Shown here: positions 1 to 5,538 of the stretch, piece by piece | How the letters are laid out: the number at the start of each line of letters is the position of its first letter | Numbering within the stretch: position 1 is the first letter of the stretch | Source: Myxococcales bacterium | Lineage (GTDB): Bacteria > Myxococcota > Bradymonadia > UBA7976 > UBA1532 | DNA length: 5,538 nucleotides | Direction: 5' to 3' | Assembly (NCBI GenBank): GCA_020430675.1 | Contig: JAGQJJ010000317.1 | Location: 1 to 5,538 of the forward strand | Position numbers and translations under genes: made by a program | The notes under the pieces: generated by a model | Told to the model about the DNA's origin: nothing | The model's input: only the letters and a program-made list of their open reading frames with translations | The model's database searches: none

Positions 1-267
1 CAGCACCTGGTCGGCGCATTCGGGATCGTGGCGGCCATCGCGACACGCTTCGAGCGCGAGGTGGGCGAGGCCGGCGCAGGTGTCGGCGCAGGGGGGCAGC
101 CGGGCGCCGCCGCGGGCGTCGAGCGCATCGGCGATCATCTCGGCGATGGGATCGGCCTCGGCTGCGGGCGGGTGGTGTGGTTGTTCGTCGTCGGCGTCCA
201 TCGGCGGACAGCCCGTCAACGCAAGGCAGAGGAAAGATGTGGTGCCCAGCAGCAGACCGGTACGCAT
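1..267 (-). CDS. Small Cys-containing lipoprotein, function unknown (3' end outside window)
   Basis: This gene is open from an ATG at 267 to the window edge without a stop, giving 89 residues; the C-terminus is missing. The protein starts with a lipoprotein signal peptide: Arg2, a hydrophobic stretch at about residues 5-17, and a lipobox Leu17-Thr18-Gly19-Cys20, so the mature protein should begin with lipidated Cys20 followed by Pro-Pro. Residues 24-40 are an acidic, His/Pro-rich linker (DADDEQPHHPP), typical of a tether. A helical-looking part follows with four cysteines at 60, 64, 75 and 84 (C-x3-C-x10-C-x8-C), which could form disulfides in the periplasm or bind a ligand. The start is supported by AGGAGG (plus-strand 273-278) five bases upstream and by a promoter at 304-332. 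I recognise no family. The lipoprotein call is firm; any role beyond an envelope-anchored protein would be a guess. Confidence 0.78.
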   Translation of the reverse strand, partial: MRTGLLLGTTSFLCLALTGCPPMDADDEQPHHPPAAEADPIAEMIADALDARGGARLPPCADTCAGLAHLALEACRDGRHDPECADQVL

Positions 268-279
268 TGGCCCCTCCTG

Positions 280-294
280 CTCGCGATTCGCGAG
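280..294 (-). promoter_or_regulatory. Perfect palindrome in the lipoprotein gene leader
   Basis: CTCGCGA-T-TCGCGAG is a perfect inverted repeat with 7-base arms around one central base. It sits one base upstream of the lipoprotein Shine-Dalgarno sequence (273-278) and about ten bases downstream of the predicted -10 box (304-309), so roughly from +3 to +17 of the transcript. The position suits a repressor operator. With only one central base it is a better DNA-binding site than an RNA hairpin, because pairing in RNA would need the inner bases opened to make a loop. The repeat is certain; its function is inferred. Confidence 0.45.
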
Positions 295-303
295 TCGGTA
301 GAA

Positions 304-332
304 ACTATAGCCAACGCGAAGCGGTGTTTCAG
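304..332 (-). promoter_or_regulatory. Sigma70-like promoter for the lipoprotein gene
   Basis: On the minus strand, CTGAAA (327-332; four of six matches to TTGACA) and TATAGT (304-309; five of six matches to TATAAT) are separated by exactly 17 bases. This lies in a locally AT-richer patch of an otherwise very GC-rich window. Transcription would start near 297, leaving a leader of about 30 bases with the palindrome at 280-294 and the AGGAGG ribosome site. This is a match by eye to the consensus, with no experimental support. Confidence 0.55.
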
Positions 333-394
333 CCGCATGTTTGCTGATGCCAACCGGCGGCCATGTGGCCAAGGTGCGTCGCGAATTGTGGGGG

Positions 395-640
395 TCAGTG
401 TGGGTGGCGGGCCTGGTGGCTCTCGTACAGCGCGCGTTGCCGGCGGCGGATCTCGGCCATCTCGTGGTCGATGCGGGCGAGCTCATCGCGACTGCCGCTC
501 TGGGTCTGGCCGCTGCCGCTGGTGCCGGTAGGCTCGTAGAGGGCGCGCTCTTCGCGAAGCGCGTTGAGTCGCTCCTGAAGGCGGCGGTGCTCCTCGCGCA
601 GCGCGTCATCGCTCATCGAATCGGGGTTGCCGTTGCTCAT
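395..640 (-). CDS. Small charged helical-hairpin (coiled-coil) protein, 81 aa, function unknown
   Basis: This complete gene begins at the ATG at 640, which has AGGAGG (646-651) five bases upstream. The frame stays open further upstream to about 763, but that extension has a poor, Gly/Arg/Pro-rich composition and no comparable ribosome site, so the shorter form is preferred. The product has no signal peptide or membrane segment and is probably cytoplasmic. Two strongly charged helical stretches (about residues 11-36 and 51-75, with leucines or other hydrophobics at heptad-like spacing) flank a Gly/Ser/Thr/Gln-rich linker at 38-50. Both helices end with the same RALYE motif (32-36 and 69-73), suggesting an antiparallel hairpin, possibly of duplicated origin. 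It has a general look of short coiled-coil proteins of the SlyX/DUF465 kind, but no family can be assigned. The opposite-strand frame here lacks a ribosome site and is taken as a shadow. Confidence 0.72.
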   Translation of the reverse strand: MSNGNPDSMSDDALREEHRRLQERLNALREERALYEPTGTSGSGQTQSGSRDELARIDHEMAEIRRRQRALYESHQARHPH

Positions 641-653
641 GGCGACCTCCTCT

Positions 654-677
654 CTTGCGCAATGAACCGCGCGCAAG
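654..677 (-). promoter_or_regulatory. Inverted repeat just upstream of the small coiled-coil gene
   Basis: CTTGCGC (654-660) and GCGCAAG (671-677) are perfect 7-base complementary arms separated by 10 bases. The left arm ends two bases from the AGGAGG ribosome site (646-651) of the gene starting at 640. As RNA it would form a 7-bp hairpin with a 10-base loop directly before the ribosome site. As DNA it is a 24-bp dyad of a size compatible with a TetR-type operator. No convincing -10/-35 pair was found in 641-794, so the promoter of this gene, or its read-through from tetR, remains unresolved. Confidence 0.4.
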
Positions 678-738
678 CGCCATGCCGGCCCGAGTGGACC
701 ACCGTTCGGCCCGCCGTGGCCAACCGCGCCACGCCGGA

Positions 739-763
739 GTGACATCGGCCCGTGGGGCGTCAC
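739..763 (-). other. GC-rich imperfect stem-loop between tetR and the small gene
   Basis: Outer arms GTGAC (739-743) and GTCAC (759-763) enclose inner arms GCCC (748-751) and GGGC (755-758) with a GTG loop. Four unpaired bases (744-747) bulge on one side. It may help end the pump transcript, together with the hairpin at 776-790, or be a protein-binding dyad. No run of T follows on the minus strand, so it is not a standard intrinsic terminator. Confidence 0.25.
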
Positions 764-775
764 GCTGCTGGGACT

Positions 776-790
776 GGCGGGGAGCCCGCC
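776..790 (-). terminator. Possible weak terminator hairpin after tetR
   Basis: GGCGGG (776-781) pairs perfectly with CCCGCC (785-790) around a 3-base loop, starting four bases after the tetR stop codon. The position fits the end of the efflux operon and the stem is stable, but no U-tract follows. It may therefore be a Rho-assisted end, an RNA-stabilising hairpin, or a chance product of the high GC content. Confidence 0.28.
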
Positions 791-794
791 GCGG

Positions 795-1396
795 TCAGCC
801 GGGCTTGCCGAGCAGGCCGAACAGGAGCTGGTCGGCGATGAGCTGGGCGTAGCGGTCGTAGAACTCGTCGGTGTCGGGCAGCGGGCCGGCGATGCGCTCG
901 ACCATCGGGCGGGCCATGAAATGCGACATGATCATCGTGCCGATCGCGGGGCCGATCATGGGCAGGTCTTCGCCTCGATGAAGGGGTTCGAGCACGTTGG
1001 CGCAGACCAGCCCGGCGACGTCCCGCATGCGCTCGGTGCGGCGCTCAAGGGCGCCCGGCGCTTCTTTGGGCAGGTCGAGGAAGGCCACGCGCAGGGCGTC
1101 GCCGTTCTGGCGCGCGAGGCGCACGGCGCCGCGCACATAGGCGCGCAGGCGGGTCTCGATGGTGTCGTTCTCTTCGAAGGCGGCGCGCGCCATGGCCAGG
1201 TACTCGACGTGAAACATGTCGAGCAGCTCGCGCAACAGGCCGTCTTTGCTGCCGAAGTAGTAGTTCACCATCGAGATCGCCACGCCGGCTTCGGCGGCGA
1301 TCTGACGCACGCCGGTGCCGCCGTAGCCGCGCTCGGCGAAGAGGCGCGCGGCGGCGGTGAGGATGCGCTCGCGCTGGTCGGGGGCTTTGTTGTCGC

Positions 1397-1400
<4 letters not shown>
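795..1400 (-). CDS. TetR/AcrR-family transcriptional repressor, 201 aa
   Basis: This is a complete DNA-binding regulator of normal TetR length. Residues about 10-56 form the family's three-helix DNA-binding domain: RERILTAAARLFAERGYGGTGV, then the helix-turn-helix VRQIAAEAGVAISMVNYYFGSK (31-52) with the characteristic YYF-x-SK-x-x-L end. Residues about 60-197 are the variable helical ligand-binding and dimer domain, which gives no clue to the inducer. The ATG at 1400 overlaps the permease stop (ATGA, 1397-1400) and has GAGG seven bases upstream, so translation is probably coupled to the pump gene. As the last gene of the efflux operon it is expected to repress that operon, and hence itself, until a pump substrate or related molecule binds. 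The operator should lie upstream of the adaptor gene, outside the window. The family is certain; the target is inferred from context. Confidence 0.93.
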
Positions 1401-4611
<3,211 letters not shown>

Positions 4612-4615
<4 letters not shown>

Positions 4616-5538
4616 CGCGCCGCCTCCGCATCGCTCGGCTCGATGTTCACGACGCGCAGCTTCATGCCGGCGACGGGCGCCGCGATGCGGCTGCCGACCA
4701 CGCGGGCGGCGGCGTCGAGGCCGCGCACCAACACGCGGTCCTGTTCGCGGCGCACGATGTCGATCGGCACGACCGCCAGCGTCTCTTCGCCGCTGACCGT
4801 CCACAGGCGGTCACCGTCGCGCACCGCGGCGCGGGGCACGGCGAGCACGTTGTCGACCGGCCGACCTTCGATGCGCACGTCGACGGTGGCGCCGAGCAGC
4901 AGGGCCGACTTGCCCTCGCCGGCGCTGTCGAGCGGATCCTGCACCTCGACGATGACGCGCGCCATCTGACTGCCCGGCTCGACGTCGGCCAGCGCGCGCA
5001 CCACCTTGCCGGGGCGCGTGCGCGCGGTGCCGTCGGCCATGCGCTGCACGACGGTGGCGTCGCTGCCCGGGATCTCGATCCAGTTCAGCTCGGCCATCGG
5101 GATCGAGACCTGCACCCACCACTCATCGGTGCCGATCAGCGTGGCGAGGCCCTGGCCGGGGCGGGCGATCTGGCCGATCTCGACCGCCTCCTGGCGCACG
5201 ATGGCGTTGAAGGGCGCCTCGACCTTGGTGCGAGCCAACGCGAGCTGCCCCTGCGCCAGCGCGCTCTCGGCGGCTTCGACGTCGGCCAGCGCCATCTCGC
5301 GTTGGGGCTCGCGCAGGGCGAGCTTCTTGCCACGCTCCGAGACCTGGGCCTGGTCGCCGACCAGCTTCCATTCGCGCTCGGCGACCGCCTTGCGGCTCTC
5401 TTCCTGCTGCAAGGCCACCTGCGCGCGGCGCACCTGGGCGCGCTGCTGGCGGATGGCGAGGCGGTAATCGCGCGCGTCCAGCTCGACCAGCGTGGCGCCG
5501 GCTTCGACGCGGCCGCCGACGACCAGTTGCGGGTGGGT
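4612..5538 (-). CDS. RND efflux periplasmic adaptor (membrane-fusion protein, HlyD/AcrA family), N-terminus outside window
   Basis: The reading frame is open from the right edge of the window to a TGA at 4612-4614, giving the last 308 residues. The missing N-terminus, perhaps 60-110 residues judging by family length, should hold the signal peptide or lipobox. Visible in order, by residue of the fragment: the first lipoyl half-motif GGRVEAGATLVELDARDY (8-25); a charged, Gln/Ala-rich helical hairpin (about 26-103) that would contact the outer-membrane channel; the second lipoyl half (KVEAPFNAIVRQ...IGQIARPGQGLATL, 105-134); a beta-barrel (about 139-225); and the membrane-proximal region with VPRAAVRDGDRLWTV (234-248) and a closing GMKLRVVNIEPSD. 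It links the permease encoded next to the outer-membrane channel. Its stop overlaps the permease start (ATGA, 4612-4615). The GTG at 5433 lies inside the helical hairpin and is not the true start, because the homologous sequence continues upstream of it to the window edge. Confidence 0.93.

Noticed and set aside
359..370. GGCCA-TG-TGGCC palindrome downstream of the small coiled-coil gene
   Set aside because: The stem is short with a two-base centre, no T-run follows, and GGCC-type repeats are common at this base composition. There is no sign that it is a terminator or operator.
28..531. A 167-codon plus-strand open frame at the left end
   Set aside because: It covers the lipoprotein gene, its promoter and part of the next gene on the other strand, and its Gly/Arg-rich translation shows no pattern. 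The minus-strand frame shows a lipobox signal peptide with a matching ribosome site and promoter.
341..742. A 133-codon plus-strand open frame over the small coiled-coil gene, with some hydrophobic stretches
   Set aside because: There is no ribosome site before its ATG, and it runs through the leader and ribosome site of the minus-strand gene, which has AGGAGG at ideal spacing and a coherent helical product.
4616..4804. A 63-residue N-terminal extension of the permease
   Set aside because: The extension is Arg/Gly-rich, lies entirely inside the adaptor coding sequence in another frame, and lacks the GGAGG that precedes the ATG at 4615.

Overview
The window is a GC-rich stretch from what is most likely a Gram-negative bacterium, since it carries the periplasmic adaptor and inner-membrane permease of a tripartite RND efflux pump plus a lipobox-type lipoprotein. 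The species cannot be named from this sequence; a high-GC proteobacterium or a related phylum fits. All five genes read on the minus strand, so transcription runs from the right end of the window to the left.

Right to left: (1) 5538-4612, the C-terminal 308 residues of a membrane-fusion (periplasmic adaptor) protein whose N-terminus lies beyond the window; (2) 4615-1397, a complete 1072-residue RND inner-membrane transporter; (3) 1400-795, a complete 201-residue TetR/AcrR-type repressor. Both junctions are 4-base ATGA overlaps, so the three genes form one tight, probably translationally coupled operon. The adaptor and permease would form an export machine, presumably with a TolC-like outer-membrane channel that is not in the window. 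The repressor, last in the operon, most likely controls the whole operon from a promoter beyond position 5538. The substrate cannot be read from the sequence.

The left part holds two small genes of unknown function. A 154-base gap with two GC-rich hairpins separates tetR from an 81-residue, highly charged protein predicted to be a helical hairpin (640-395). After a further 127-base gap with a recognisable sigma70-like promoter comes the N-terminal part (89 residues) of a small Cys-containing lipoprotein (267 to beyond position 1). Each small gene has a strong AGGAGG Shine-Dalgarno sequence, and each has an inverted repeat lying almost against it.

The pump operon is an ordinary type. The less ordinary items are the two small genes, their leader inverted repeats, and the replacement of the AcrB-type TM10 lysine in the permease. 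I found no RNA genes, CRISPR arrays, insertion sequences or clear signs of horizontal transfer.
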